64,000 nt of DNA, taken from assembly GCA_025148965.1 (NCBI GenBank), contig CP102273.1, positions 1,550,001 through 1,614,000 on the forward strand, given 5' to 3'. The stretch comes from Intestinibacter bartlettii. Its GTDB lineage: Bacteria; Bacillota; Clostridia; Peptostreptococcales; Peptostreptococcaceae. Both the position numbers and the translations under genes were made by a program. Below, piece after piece: positions 45,602 through 55,117 of the stretch. Below the pieces are notes generated by a model. That model saw nothing but the letters and a program-made list of their open reading frames with translations, did not search any database and was not told the origin of the DNA. How positions within the stretch are numbered: position 1 is the first letter of the stretch; each line of letters opens with the position of its first letter.

Positions 45602-45617
45602 TGTTAAAAAAATAACA
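45602..45617. promoter_or_regulatory. Probable Rex operator upstream of ldh
   Basis: TGTTAAAAAAATAACA differs in one position from the Rex consensus TGTTAANNNNTTAACA and is symmetrical. It is 78 nt before the ldh start. Rex senses NADH/NAD+ and commonly represses fermentation genes in Clostridia. The rex gene itself is not in the window. Confidence 0.65.
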
Positions 45618-45694
45618 TCGATGTACGCAATGGTACTTAATATGAATAAAAACACAAAAAATTGACAAACTAAAATAAAAACATCGGAGGGTAT

Positions 45695-46636
45695 ATGAAA
45701 TCAAAAGTAGGAATTATCGGAACAGGGATGGTTGGAATGAGTTATGCATATTCAATGGTAAACCAAGGAACATGCGAAGAACTTGTTTTAATCGATATCA
45801 ATAAAGAAAAAACAGAAGGTGAAGCAATCGACTTAAATCACGGTCTTAGCTTCGCACCACGTAAAATGAAAATATACTCAGGGGATTATAGTGATTTAAG
45901 TGATGCAGCTCTTGTTTGTATAACAGCAGGACCACCACCACAAGAAGGCGAAACAAGACTAGATACAATACATAAAAGTATAGCTGTTATGAAAAACATA
46001 ATATCTAATATAAAAACTTCTGGATTTGACGGCATAATATTAGTAGCTACAAACCCAGTTGATATCATGACTTATGCAGCTTGGAAATTATCTGGTTTTG
46101 ACAAGACTAAAGTAATAGGTTCTGGAACTACTCTAGATACAGCAAGACTTAGATCTGCATTAGGAGAAAAATTAAATATAAATGAAAAAAATATACATGC
46201 ATATGTAATTGGTGAGCACGGAGATTCACAATTCGTTCCTTGGAGTTATGCTCTTTGTGGACCAAAACCAATATATCACTTTGCAGCGAAAAACAAAGGA
46301 ATAAGTTTTGAAGAATTAAGCGAAATAGAAGATGAAGTTAGAAATATCGCATATAAAATAATAAAAGCAAAAAGAGCGACTTACTATGGAATAGGTATGT
46401 CTCTTGCAAGAATTACTAAAGCAGTATTAGACAACGAAAACAGTATACTAAGTGTATCTTCATACTTAGATGGAGAATATGGACATGATGATGTTTATAT
46501 ATCTGTACCAAGTGTAATAAATGCTGATGGAGTTAGAGAAGTTGTCGACCTTAACTTAGACAAAGAAGACAAAGAAAAATTCGATAAATCTGTAGCTATT
46601 ATGAAAGAAAATATTGCGAAATTAGATTTACAATAG
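45695..46636 (+). CDS. ldh: L-lactate dehydrogenase
   Basis: A protein of 313 aa with the NAD-binding GIIGTGMVGMSYA, the active-site region TAGPPPQEGETRLD, TNPVDIMTYAAWK, and the catalytic His motif IGEHGDSQF. It interconverts pyruvate and L-lactate with NADH. The region PPPQEGETR corresponds to the mobile substrate loop with Gln, as in lactate rather than malate dehydrogenases. The ribosome binding site is GGAGGG. A Rex-type operator lies upstream. Confidence 0.93.
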   Translation: MKSKVGIIGTGMVGMSYAYSMVNQGTCEELVLIDINKEKTEGEAIDLNHGLSFAPRKMKIYSGDYSDLSDAALVCITAGPPPQEGETRLDTIHKSIAVMKNIISNIKTSGFDGIILVATNPVDIMTYAAWKLSGFDKTKVIGSGTTLDTARLRSALGEKLNINEKNIHAYVIGEHGDSQFVPWSYALCGPKPIYHFAAKNKGISFEELSEIEDEVRNIAYKIIKAKRATYYGIGMSLARITKAVLDNENSILSVSSYLDGEYGHDDVYISVPSVINADGVREVVDLNLDKEDKEKFDKSVAIMKENIAKLDLQ

Positions 46637-46644
46637 TCTAAACT

Positions 46645-46679
46645 AAGCCCAATTGATATTAAACCAATTGGGCTTTTTT
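46645..46679 (+). terminator. Terminator after ldh
   Basis: AAGCCCAATTG and CAATTGGGCTT form a perfect 11-bp stem followed by T-run. Confidence 0.95.
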
Positions 46680-46786
46680 AATTGTGTGATTTAAAAATTA
46701 ATCTAAGGAATTATATATATAATAATAGAAAATATTAAAAACAACCAACCTTCCAAAATGAGGAAATAAATGATTGTGATATTTAG

Positions 46787-46842
46787 TTGACAATTATTAT
46801 CATTATCAATATAATTAAATTAAGGTGATAATAATTATCAAT
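46787..46842 (+). promoter_or_regulatory. Fur-controlled promoter with two Fur boxes
   Basis: TTGACA (46787-46792) and TATAAT (46810-46815) with 17 nt spacing form a consensus promoter. Its spacer is a Fur box: the reverse complement of 46791-46809 reads TTGATAATGATAATAATTG and agrees closely with GATAATGATAATCATTATC. A second site, TGATAATAATTATCA (46826-46840), is a perfect 7-1-7 repeat. Iron-dependent repression of the DUF3793 gene is therefore likely. Confidence 0.85.
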
Positions 46843-46858
46843 TACGGAGGGTATAATC

Positions 46859-47467
46859 ATGAATACAGATTGTAAAAATAAGTGCGAAAATAAAAATTGT
46901 GAAAATAAAACAAATTCATCATATATAAAGAGAATAATAAAATTAATCGGGCCTGTGATTTTAGGATCAAAGCCGTCCGAGATTGTAAATATTCCAGGAT
47001 GTCCTGAAGAAAAAATTATTAAACTAAACGAAATAGAATCCTTTTTTGGAAATTGCAAAAAAGTAAAATATAAAATTATAAATGTACACGATGGCAGCAA
47101 AAGGGTTTTATTTATAAATGAAAAATCTATGAATAGACGACTTTTAGATAAAAAATGCAGAAACTTTTTGAGATTTTTAGGCTATCCAAGAGAATATAAT
47201 TTCGAAGCATATATGAGAGAATTAATGCTTAGATTAGAATCTGAAGAATTTCCCCACGAAATAGGGATTTTCCTTGGTTATCCATTAAAAGACGTTCTTG
47301 GATTTATGGGATACGGAAAACAAGAATTTGTAGAAGTTTGTAGCTGGAGAATTTATGGAGATAAAGAAGTTTCTTATAAAATCTACAATAGTTTTTTAAG
47401 AGATAAGATGAAGATGCATGACCTTGTTGAGAAGATGTCCATAAGCGAGCTTAAAGATGTTATATAG
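46859..47467 (+). CDS. DUF3793 family protein, iron-regulated
   Basis: A protein of 202 aa. The N-terminal 25 residues are rich in Cys, Lys and Asn (CKNKCENKNCENK). The rest fits the DUF3793 family: GPVILGSKPSEIVNI, KCRNFLRFLGYP and the tail PHEIGIFLGYPLKDVLGFMG. The function of the family is not known to me beyond its frequent link with iron- or flavodoxin-related genes. Two Fur boxes at its promoter support a role in iron limitation. The Cys-rich start could bind metal. Confidence 0.82.
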   Translation: MNTDCKNKCENKNCENKTNSSYIKRIIKLIGPVILGSKPSEIVNIPGCPEEKIIKLNEIESFFGNCKKVKYKIINVHDGSKRVLFINEKSMNRRLLDKKCRNFLRFLGYPREYNFEAYMRELMLRLESEEFPHEIGIFLGYPLKDVLGFMGYGKQEFVEVCSWRIYGDKEVSYKIYNSFLRDKMKMHDLVEKMSISELKDVI

Positions 47468-47687
47468 ATATTTATATTAAAAAGTATTAACTAGTAGATA
47501 TATTATTTGCTAGTTTTTTGTTGTATAAAAAACATAAAATTGGGTAAAATAACAAAAACTATATATAAAAGTTTAGAAAAATTTACTTAAAATATATAAA
47601 ATTAATATTAAATGTAAAAATAAAAGGGAAACACAATGCTTATGTAGAATTTAATAAAATCAATATTGTAAATTTGGGGGTGCGAAA

Positions 47688-48407
47688 ATGGGGAATTTAA
47701 CAACGGTAAATTATAATATAGAAAGAAAAATAAAAGAAAACTTTGATAATGAAGCCTATATAAATAAAGAAACTCAAAATTTGAAATATAAGCCCATTGA
47801 AGAAGAATATGCATATAAAATAAAGGAAATATTAAAGGTATGCCAATTGGAAAGAGAGATAAATCTAGATATTTTATCTAATAAAATAATAATACAACAT
47901 ATCTCAAAACCAATAGATGTTGGCGAAAATGGATATAGTTGTGCACTTTTTAAAGACAAACAAAATAGCGATTTTGATGAAAATGATGAATATGAATTAA
48001 GTTTAGGAGTATTTGATTTTGACGAAGAAAGCAGGATAAAAGGTACTACTGTTTATTTACAACATTGGGGAAGTGTTATTGATTTTTTAGATTTATCAGA
48101 TGCTATAGAACAAGATGAAAATATATACATATTAAAAAATATATCTAATGCAAAACAGTTTGGAGCTATTTGCAAATTATATAGAAATGTAAAAAATCAC
48201 GAGGGAATAATAAAAAGACAAGAAGATTTAATACAAAAGTTAGGAAGCCAAGTTGTCGAATATGACGATGCAGCTTGGATTATTGTAAATAGTATTAAAA
48301 AAGAAGACTTAAATAATGAAGAAAAGTTTAAAGATGTATTACATAAATTTTTAGAAGACTTTATAAAATATGCGTTTACAGTAGAGTTTATTTCAAAGGG
48401 ATATTAA
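47688..48407 (+). CDS. Hypothetical protein, 239 aa
   Basis: The start ATG is preceded by GGGGGTG. The product is soluble, acidic and without membrane segments, and I see no known motif. The first 60 residues are Lys/Glu-rich. The middle contains an acidic stretch (FDENDEYELSLGVFDFDEES). It stands alone between the DUF3793 and YitT genes. Confidence 0.6.
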   Translation: MGNLTTVNYNIERKIKENFDNEAYINKETQNLKYKPIEEEYAYKIKEILKVCQLEREINLDILSNKIIIQHISKPIDVGENGYSCALFKDKQNSDFDENDEYELSLGVFDFDEESRIKGTTVYLQHWGSVIDFLDLSDAIEQDENIYILKNISNAKQFGAICKLYRNVKNHEGIIKRQEDLIQKLGSQVVEYDDAAWIIVNSIKKEDLNNEEKFKDVLHKFLEDFIKYAFTVEFISKGY

Positions 48408-48563
48408 TCCAAAAATTTAGACAAAAAATATTCTTAAATATTAGAAAATTTGCTTAAAATATTTAACTGAAAAATAATACAAACATATTGAAATAACTTG
48501 TATACAAATAAGAATAATATGGTATAATATCTAATTGTGATTGAAACAAAAGGAGGTTATATC

Positions 48564-49424
48564 ATGAAAAAAAATAAGGATATTTTAATACAATACATAG
48601 GATTAATAATAGCTTGTATGATAATGGCTGTTGGATTAAATATGTTCTTAGTTCCAAAGACAATCGCACCAGGGGGTCTTAGTGGTCTATCTGTTGTAAT
48701 ATCAAAACTTACTGGATTTCCAGTATCTAACATATTATTCACGATAAGTACACCGCTTTTACTTTTCTCAGTGAAAATATTAGGTAAAAAAGATGCAATA
48801 AAAACATTTATAGGAATGGCAATTCTTACACTTTCACTTAAAGTAACAGAGCCATTATCGACTATATCACTTACTGACAATACGCTTTTAGCTGCTATTT
48901 CAGGATCTATACTAGTCGGATTATCTCTAGGAATACTTTTCAGAATTGATGCATCAACTGGTGGTACAGATTTAATTGCACTTATGCTAAATAGAATAAT
49001 ACCAAGTATACCAGTATCTAAATGCTTAAGTATGATAGATGGAACTGTTGTAGTTTTAGCCGGGGTAGTAAATATGAATTTTGAAACAGGACTTTACTCA
49101 GCAATTGCACTTTACATAATGGTCAAAATCATAGATACAATCACAGCAGGATTTGACTATGCAAAGGCATTCTTTATAATAACTGAGAAAAAGGATGTTT
49201 TACAAGAAGCTATTATAGAATTAAACAGAGGTATTACTATTTTAGATGCAAAAGGTGGATATACTAATGAAGATAAAAATGTAATGCTTGTTGTTGTAAA
49301 TCAGAAAAAACAAGAAGTCGCGCTTAAAAAAATGGTTAAAGAACTAGACGAGAAATCGTTTATTATTGTTACTGATGTTTATGAAGTACTTGGTAAAGGA
49401 TTTAAATCTATTGACGCGGTTTAG
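48564..49424 (+). CDS. YitT family membrane protein
   Basis: A protein of 286 aa from the ATG at 48564 with AAAGGAGG. Five to six membrane helices (residues 8-190) include VPKTIAPGGLSGLSVVI and DASTGGTDLIALML, typical of YitT proteins. A C-terminal DUF2179 domain (residues 205-285, FFIITEKKDVLQEAIIELNRG) lies in the cytoplasm. The family's function is unresolved; transport of small solutes has been proposed. Confidence 0.88.
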   Translation: MKKNKDILIQYIGLIIACMIMAVGLNMFLVPKTIAPGGLSGLSVVISKLTGFPVSNILFTISTPLLLFSVKILGKKDAIKTFIGMAILTLSLKVTEPLSTISLTDNTLLAAISGSILVGLSLGILFRIDASTGGTDLIALMLNRIIPSIPVSKCLSMIDGTVVVLAGVVNMNFETGLYSAIALYIMVKIIDTITAGFDYAKAFFIITEKKDVLQEAIIELNRGITILDAKGGYTNEDKNVMLVVVNQKKQEVALKKMVKELDEKSFIIVTDVYEVLGKGFKSIDAV

Positions 49425-49428
49425 GATT

Positions 49429-49468
49429 TAAGGCTGTATGGAGAAAATTTTTCTCTGTATGGCCTTTT
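49429..49468 (+). terminator. Possible terminator after the YitT gene
   Basis: AAGGC...AGAAAA pairs with TTTTCT...GCCTT leaving an internal loop, followed by five T. The call is weaker than for the others. Confidence 0.45.
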
Positions 49469-49533
49469 TATGTATATTTGCAAATAATGATATAATAAAA
49501 ATAGATGATAAATTTATTAAGGGGAAATTTTAT

Positions 49534-50235
49534 ATGAAAGAATACGATAATATTAATACAAACAAAAAAATACTGTTAAATAAAATGTTAGATCCAAGCA
49601 AGTTTACTACAAGTTATAAAATAATGTGGTTTTATGCAATATACAAAGAAATGCTTAGTGGTCATAAAAAAGCCTCTATAAAGAAACTTTCAGCAAATAT
49701 GGTATCAGCTGCATATTACCCAATAGAACATGAAAATTTAGATTTTGGAAAACTAGACAAGTTAAGTTATATTACATTTTACTTAAAAAATAATTTAAAG
49801 ATAGACACACTAGAAAATGAGGATTATATTTGTTGGTATATAATGGGAAGTAATGATGAAAAATTAAATGAGATGGTAATTAAATTAGGCAAATATGTAC
49901 CATATAGATTAATAAGACCTTTTTATGATGATTTTATAAAAGATAAAGAATATAAAATATGTAAAAAGATGCCTGATGCTTATATTAACAAATATATTCA
50001 AGAGTTAAATGAGGAAAAAGATGATATAGATGTACTTTATAAAATAAATAAAAATGGCGATATGATAGAATTTTGTGAGTCATGGATAAAATATATTATG
50101 GAGAATAAAAATTCAATCTTATATCTAATAAAACATAAATTGATATCATATTTAGAAACTAAAAATCCTGATGACAATAAAATAGAATTTAAATTAGGTA
50201 GAAAGCTAGCTACAGATAAAAATCTAAGTTTTTAA
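49534..50235 (+). CDS. Hypothetical protein, 233 aa
   Basis: I use the ATG at 49534 with AAGGGGAAA upstream. The longer frame from 49438 would run through the preceding terminator and has no ribosome binding site. The product is basic and helical (for example TTSYKIMWFYAIYKEMLSGH) and has no membrane segment. I do not recognise it, but the spacing of aromatic residues in the first 100 aa resembles proteins that bind DNA or act as restriction-system accessories. That is only an impression. Confidence 0.55.
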   Translation: MKEYDNINTNKKILLNKMLDPSKFTTSYKIMWFYAIYKEMLSGHKKASIKKLSANMVSAAYYPIEHENLDFGKLDKLSYITFYLKNNLKIDTLENEDYICWYIMGSNDEKLNEMVIKLGKYVPYRLIRPFYDDFIKDKEYKICKKMPDAYINKYIQELNEEKDDIDVLYKINKNGDMIEFCESWIKYIMENKNSILYLIKHKLISYLETKNPDDNKIEFKLGRKLATDKNLSF

Positions 50236-50349
50236 AAATATTAAAACAAATATTTTTATTATTCAAATCTTAGGTATAGATAAACAAACAAAATGAGGTT
50301 ATACTAATATATAAATAATAAAATACATAAAAATTACATCGGAGGCAAT

Positions 50350-50841
50350 ATGAAAAGAACAGATTACATATCATGGGACGAATATTTTATGGGAATTTCT
50401 CTATTATCAGGTATGAGAAGTAAGGATCCATCTACACAAGTTGGTGCATGTATAGTAGACAGCGATAATAGAATAGTATCAATCGGGTACAATGGATTTT
50501 TAAATGGATGCAGTGATGAGGATTTCCCTTGGGAAAGAGAAGGTGATTTTTTAAATACGAAATATCCATATGTTGTTCATGCGGAACAAAATGCGATTTT
50601 AAATGCACGTGGCAAGAATTTAGAGGGATGCAGCATTTATGTAAATTTATTCCCATGTCATGACTGCGCAAGAAATATAATTCAGTCTGGGATTAAAAAG
50701 GTTTATTATTTAGAAGATAAATATAAAGATACAGATTCAACAAAGGCTTCTAAGTTTATGTTTGAGAAGGCAAAAGTTGAGTGTATTAGATTAAAACCTA
50801 GAGCTGAGAAGATTGAAATATCTTTTAAAACACAAGATTAG
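50350..50841 (+). CDS. Deoxycytidylate deaminase family protein
   Basis: A protein of 163 aa with the zinc-dependent deaminase motifs HAEQNAIL (His and catalytic Glu) and PCHDCARNI (two Cys ligands). The start SWDEYFMGISLLSGMRSKDP is typical of dCMP deaminases/ComEB. It converts dCMP to dUMP for thymidylate synthesis. The ribosome binding site is CGGAGG. It is monocistronic with a strong terminator. Confidence 0.9.
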   Translation: MKRTDYISWDEYFMGISLLSGMRSKDPSTQVGACIVDSDNRIVSIGYNGFLNGCSDEDFPWEREGDFLNTKYPYVVHAEQNAILNARGKNLEGCSIYVNLFPCHDCARNIIQSGIKKVYYLEDKYKDTDSTKASKFMFEKAKVECIRLKPRAEKIEISFKTQD

Positions 50842-51281
50842 TTTTTTGATTTAAATTAAGAAAATTAATTCTAATAGGTATTAAAATAACACCATAACAT
50901 AGAGACAGATTACTATGTTATGGTGCTTTTGTGTTTTGTGTAATATTCGTATAAGTGTGAATTATTTTCGGTATACTAAAATTATACCTGCGCGGAAATT
51001 CGAGACTTTGGCGAATGTTTTAAAGCTTATCATGAATTAATGTACGTGAAAATTAATATAAGTATAAGGTTTTATTACAAAAATAAAGCATTATCTTAAA
51101 TATAATACTTAAAATTATCAAATCTATATAAATACCCATTAAAACATGGTCTAATTGTTCTAAATATATGTATTTTTGTAAAATTATTACAAATAATTAA
51201 AACTATTGAAATAGATTTAAAAACATATTAAAATGAATGAAATTAGGGAAAGTTATGAATTAAAACGTAAAATATAGGTTG
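50842..51281. other. Gene-free stretch with terminator and a GC-richer patch
   Basis: After the terminator at 50888-50930 there are about 350 nt without a gene. A patch near 50990-51025 (CCTGCGCGGAAATTCGAGAC and a small ATTCG...CGAAT hairpin) is richer in G/C than the surroundings. I cannot assign it. Confidence 0.5.
50888..50930 (+). terminator. Terminator after the deaminase gene
   Basis: CACCATAACATAG and CTATGTTATGGTG form a perfect 13-bp stem with a short T-run. Confidence 0.9.
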
Positions 51282-52169
51282 ATGAAGAAGGCGAATATGA
51301 TATTAGGAAAACTTGCTAAAACAGGAGCGTTAGTCGCATCGGGTATTTTAATAGGTGGATTATTATCTTATAATTCTGAAAAAACAAAAATAATAAATGG
51401 GATAGATTATCTTAAAAATACTGCGATAGAAGCTAAGAATGAAGTATCTCAAGTAACTGCACAAAGAGATAAGTTAAAAGAAGATTTAGAAAAGGTAAAA
51501 TCACAGCTAGAAGAGAAAAAAGAAAAAGTAGAAGAATTAACTGATGAAAGGGATTCTTATAAAAATAGAGTTTCAGAGTTAGAAGAACAATTAAAAAATA
51601 CAGTATCTAAAGAAGATTCAGATGAGTTAAAAAATGAGATAAAAAGGCTAAATCAAACAATAAGAGATTTAGAGACGGAATTATCTAATTTATGCAATAA
51701 AATGACCGAGTTGGAAAAAACTTTACAAACATCTCAATCTGAAATAAATAGATTAAATGATTTAATAGCTCTTAAAGATAAACTTTATACTCAAACTTAC
51801 ATGAAAGCTATGGAATATGAAGATAAAATCGAAGAGCTAAAAGAAGCTTTAAAAGTTAAAGAAGCTACAATTTCAAGGTTAGAACAGGAACTAGAAGAAT
51901 TAAAAAATGCAAATAAAAATCAGTATAGCGAAAATGTAGAATTAAAATCTGAAATAGCAAACTTAAAGTCTGAAATAACTAAATTAAATAACGAAAAAAG
52001 TGAGCTTGAGTCAACTATAGCAGATTTAAATAATCAATTAGAAGACTCTAGAAATGAAATCAGCAGTGTGATTGATAGAGCGAATCAAGAAATCCAAAGA
52101 GCAAATCAAGATCAACAAGATATATTAGAAGCTGTTGAGAATGCTAAAAATGAAGTAGAAAATTATTAA
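51282..52169 (+). CDS. Membrane-anchored coiled-coil protein
   Basis: A protein of 295 aa. A short hydrophobic segment near the N-terminus (LVASGILIGGLLSYN) is followed by about 260 residues of unbroken coiled coil with heptad Leu/Ile and many Lys/Glu. The start may instead be the ATG at 51297, which has a better spaced AAGAAGG. The pattern resembles YtxH-type or chromosome-segregation-like scaffold proteins, without a diagnostic motif. A GC-rich terminator follows. Confidence 0.7.
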   Translation: MKKANMILGKLAKTGALVASGILIGGLLSYNSEKTKIINGIDYLKNTAIEAKNEVSQVTAQRDKLKEDLEKVKSQLEEKKEKVEELTDERDSYKNRVSELEEQLKNTVSKEDSDELKNEIKRLNQTIRDLETELSNLCNKMTELEKTLQTSQSEINRLNDLIALKDKLYTQTYMKAMEYEDKIEELKEALKVKEATISRLEQELEELKNANKNQYSENVELKSEIANLKSEITKLNNEKSELESTIADLNNQLEDSRNEISSVIDRANQEIQRANQDQQDILEAVENAKNEVENY

Positions 52170-52190
52170 TAATATTTATATAAAAAGATA

Positions 52191-52230
52191 GAGCCCCGGC
52201 TGTTAGATGAATCTGATAGTCGGGGTTTTT
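52191..52230 (+). terminator. Terminator after the coiled-coil gene
   Basis: CCCCG and CGGGG close a hairpin that continues with partial pairing, followed by TTTTT. Confidence 0.8.
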
Positions 52231-52450
52231 AATATGAAAAATATGTAAAATCAATAAATTAAATATTAATATAATTATTAAAAAGATTTAAACAGTTTTT
52301 TTGCTGTAAAAATAGATGAAATTATGTATAATCAAGTAAACATCGACAAAATTTTGTAAGAAATTACTTTTAAGAAAATTCGGAAAAATACGAAAAATAT
52401 GTAAAAATATACTACAATAATATTAAGAAAACAAAAAAGGAGGTATTAAT

Positions 52451-53913
52451 ATGACTAGCAAAATAAGAGTAGAAGAAATTGTAGATTTAATAGATTTTCT
52501 TTGTATTTGTGGATTTCCTGAAGAATTTGAAATAATGGGAAGATTAATCGTAGATAAACTATCTTACGTTTCAGATTTTTCAATGGATAATGGAAAGGCT
52601 AAAGAATGGTCAGGGGCAATTTTATATTTAATTGCAAAAGAAAGTGGACTATTTAAGATGTCAGAAGTTAGAAAAAATGATGAAATGTGTATATCTGAAG
52701 AAAAAATGGCAAAACTTATAATAAGAGTAAAATACGATATTATGAAATATAATGCTGATAAAATAAGAAAAGCATTGCCAAAAAACTTTAAATGTTATGT
52801 TAAACTTAAAAATAATGCAGCTTATGAAATAATGTCTAACTTCAGTACTAATGTAAAGAGTGCTAAAGACATAACAAATATAGATGATATATGTGAATAT
52901 TTTATGATTTTCCGCTACAAGTTCTTGAAGCAATAGAAGATTATATTAATCAACAATTTAGAAAAGTTACAATTCAAAATAGAAAATATTTACTTGAAGA
53001 AGCTAGAAATAAAATTCCAGATGATGTTTTTGAAAATTTACATGGAAGATTTCTTGATAACAATGAAACAATGACTTATTTAAGATTAAAGTTTGATATA
53101 GGCATACTTAATTATGTTGGATACAACTTTAAGGATGCATTACAACCATTTAAAGAAGTTTTAGAATTAGATAAAAAAGATATGTTTGGCGCTAGACATA
53201 GAATATTACCTTGTTTGATAAAACTTAACAGACTTGAAGAAGCTAAACAATTTGTTTCTGAATTTAAAAATGATGAAAGTACATTTATGTTATATAACAA
53301 AGCTCTATATTATCATATTTGTAATGATGAAGTTAATGCAAATTTATATATACAAAAAGCTTTTGAAAAAAATAATATTGTACCAAAATATATTTTAGGT
53401 ATAGAAGATAAAAGTTTTGAAGAGGAAAACGTTACAGATTTTATGGGTGGAGTAAAATCAATTTATCCTGAAGGTAGTAAAGAAGAAGCTTTAGTTTATA
53501 AAAATGTTATAGATTTATTTTGGAGAGATACACAAGAAAGAAGATTATGGCTTTTAGATGAATATTTTTCTTATTTAGAAAGAAGTAATATTGAAATAGA
53601 AGTGAAAAGAGATTATATAGAAAATAATATTGTTAAATATTTTGAAGGATATCAAAAAATAAAAGATAAAAATTTAGATGAAGAAGAGATACAAGTTAAA
53701 AAATATTTAGATATAATAATAAAAGAAATATTTGAAGCATACAAAGAAGAATATAATCATATTGATGAGTATGATTTTATAAAAAAAATATTTGACAATA
53801 ATAACGAAAATGAAATATATGTAGATGAAGATTTAATATTAAACCAAAATGATGCTGAAATTACAAGCTTTAGTCAAGATATATTTAACTCATCAGATGA
53901 TGATGAAGATTAA
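52451..53913 (+). pseudogene. TPR-like protein gene split by a frameshift
   Basis: Two frames belong together. The first (52451-52936, ribosome binding site AAAAGGAGG) gives 161 aa and stops shortly after ICEYFMIF. The coding signal continues in the next frame from about 52900 (YDFPLQVLEAIEDYINQQF) to 53913 and includes the TPR-like segment ALQPFKEVLELDKKD. One extra T in the run TTTT near 52901 would rejoin the frames into about 487 aa. It may be a real mutation or a homopolymer sequencing error. The C-terminus is very acidic. The function is unknown. Confidence 0.7.
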
Positions 53914-53993
53914 AACATAATAAATAAAATAAATACAAAATCCCCCAAAAAGTACTATAATAAAACTATACAATAATATCAGGGGGTGCTCAA

Positions 53994-54386
53994 ATGCAAG
54001 AAGTATATGAATTTTTAAAAGCTTGTGGTACATACTACCTAGCGACTGTTGAAGGAGATCAACCGAGAGTTCGTCCTTTTGGAACTATAGACATATTTGA
54101 AGACAAATTATATATTCAAACTGGTAAAGTGAAAGACGTATCAAAAGAAATGCAAGCAAATCCTAAGGTAGAGATATGTGCCTTTGATGGTCAAAAATGG
54201 ATACGTGTTGCAGGGGAAGTGGTAAGAGATGATAGAGTTGAACCTAAAAAACATATGTTAGACAGTTATCCAAACTTACAAGCTCTTTATCGTGCTGATG
54301 ACGATAATACAGAAGTTCTTTATTTAAAAAATGCGACTGCTACAATATCTTCATTTACTGAAGAACCTAAGGTTATAAAATTTTAA
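53994..54386 (+). CDS. Pyridoxamine 5'-phosphate oxidase-like flavoprotein
   Basis: A protein of 130 aa of the split-barrel FMN-binding fold: CGTYYLATVEGDQPRVRPFG, LYIQTGKVKDVSKEMQANP and IRVAGEVV. Such small members bind FMN, F420 or haem and often act as reductases or detoxifying enzymes; the substrate is unknown. It is a single gene with ribosome binding site AGGGGGTG, ended by the terminator at 54423. Confidence 0.85.
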   Translation: MQEVYEFLKACGTYYLATVEGDQPRVRPFGTIDIFEDKLYIQTGKVKDVSKEMQANPKVEICAFDGQKWIRVAGEVVRDDRVEPKKHMLDSYPNLQALYRADDDNTEVLYLKNATATISSFTEEPKVIKF

Positions 54387-54422
54387 TTGATATAAAAGGA
54401 TTATAATATCCTATAAATTATG

Positions 54423-54466
54423 AAAAGACTCCTTATTTTGGTTAATTCCATATAAGGAGTCTTTTA
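54423..54466 (+). terminator. Terminator after the PNPOx gene
   Basis: AAAAGACTCCTTAT and ATAAGGAGTCTTTT pair exactly over 14 bp. The remnant of an ABC gene begins directly after it. Confidence 0.9.
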
Positions 54467-54470
54467 TTAG

Positions 54471-54908
54471 AAATCATCAGAAAGAGCAGTTTACAAAGAA
54501 TTACTAAAAACACTTGGTCTAGGACTAGAAAATCGTATGACTTCAAAAGTCGGATTACTTTCTGGGGGCCAACGCCAAGCACTTACATTATTAATGGCAA
54601 CACTTAAAAAGCCAAAACTTCTTCTTCTAGACGAACACACAGCAGCACTTGACCCGAAAACTGCCACAAAAGTTTTAGAAACAACAGATGAAATTATAAA
54701 ACGAAACAATCTAACAACACTAATGATTACACACAATATGAAAGACGCAATCGCTCACGGAAACCACCTTATAATGATGATGGATGGAAATATTATTTTA
54801 GATATTAAAGGCGAAGATAAAAAGAAACTTACTGTGGAGGATTTGCTTCATAAATTTGAAGAGGCTAGTGGGGAAGAATTTGCTAGTGATAAGGCGCTTT
54901 TAGGATAA
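54471..54908 (+). pseudogene. 5'-truncated ABC transporter ATPase fragment
   Basis: The frame is open from 54471 and encodes the C-terminal half of an ABC ATPase: signature LLSGGQRQAL, Walker B PKLLLLDEHTAALDP, H-loop MITHN. The end LTVEDLLHKFEEASGEEF is typical of the COG1101 group found with TrpX-like substrate-binding proteins. The Walker A half is missing and an in-frame stop lies just upstream. An ATG at 54537 has no ribosome binding site. No permease or binding-protein genes remain nearby. It marks the left edge of the restriction cluster. Confidence 0.75.
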
Positions 54909-54941
54909 AGAGTGCTTTGGAATTTATTTAAATATAATTAG

Positions 54942-54992
54942 AAAGACACAGGATGGAATGTATAATATGTACTAATCGCTGTGTCTTTTTTT
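54942..54992 (+). terminator. Terminator after the ABC fragment
   Basis: AAAGACACAG and CTGTGTCTTT pair exactly over a long loop, followed by T-run. Confidence 0.85.
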
Positions 54993-55117
54993 ATTTTTAT
55001 GTTTTTGGGATTGGTAAGATTAAAAACAATATGTTGCTATATATATACAATAAATGCAATAAAGTGATAAAATCTAATTAATAGATATTATAGTAATAAA
55101 AAAGGCTAGGTGAAATT

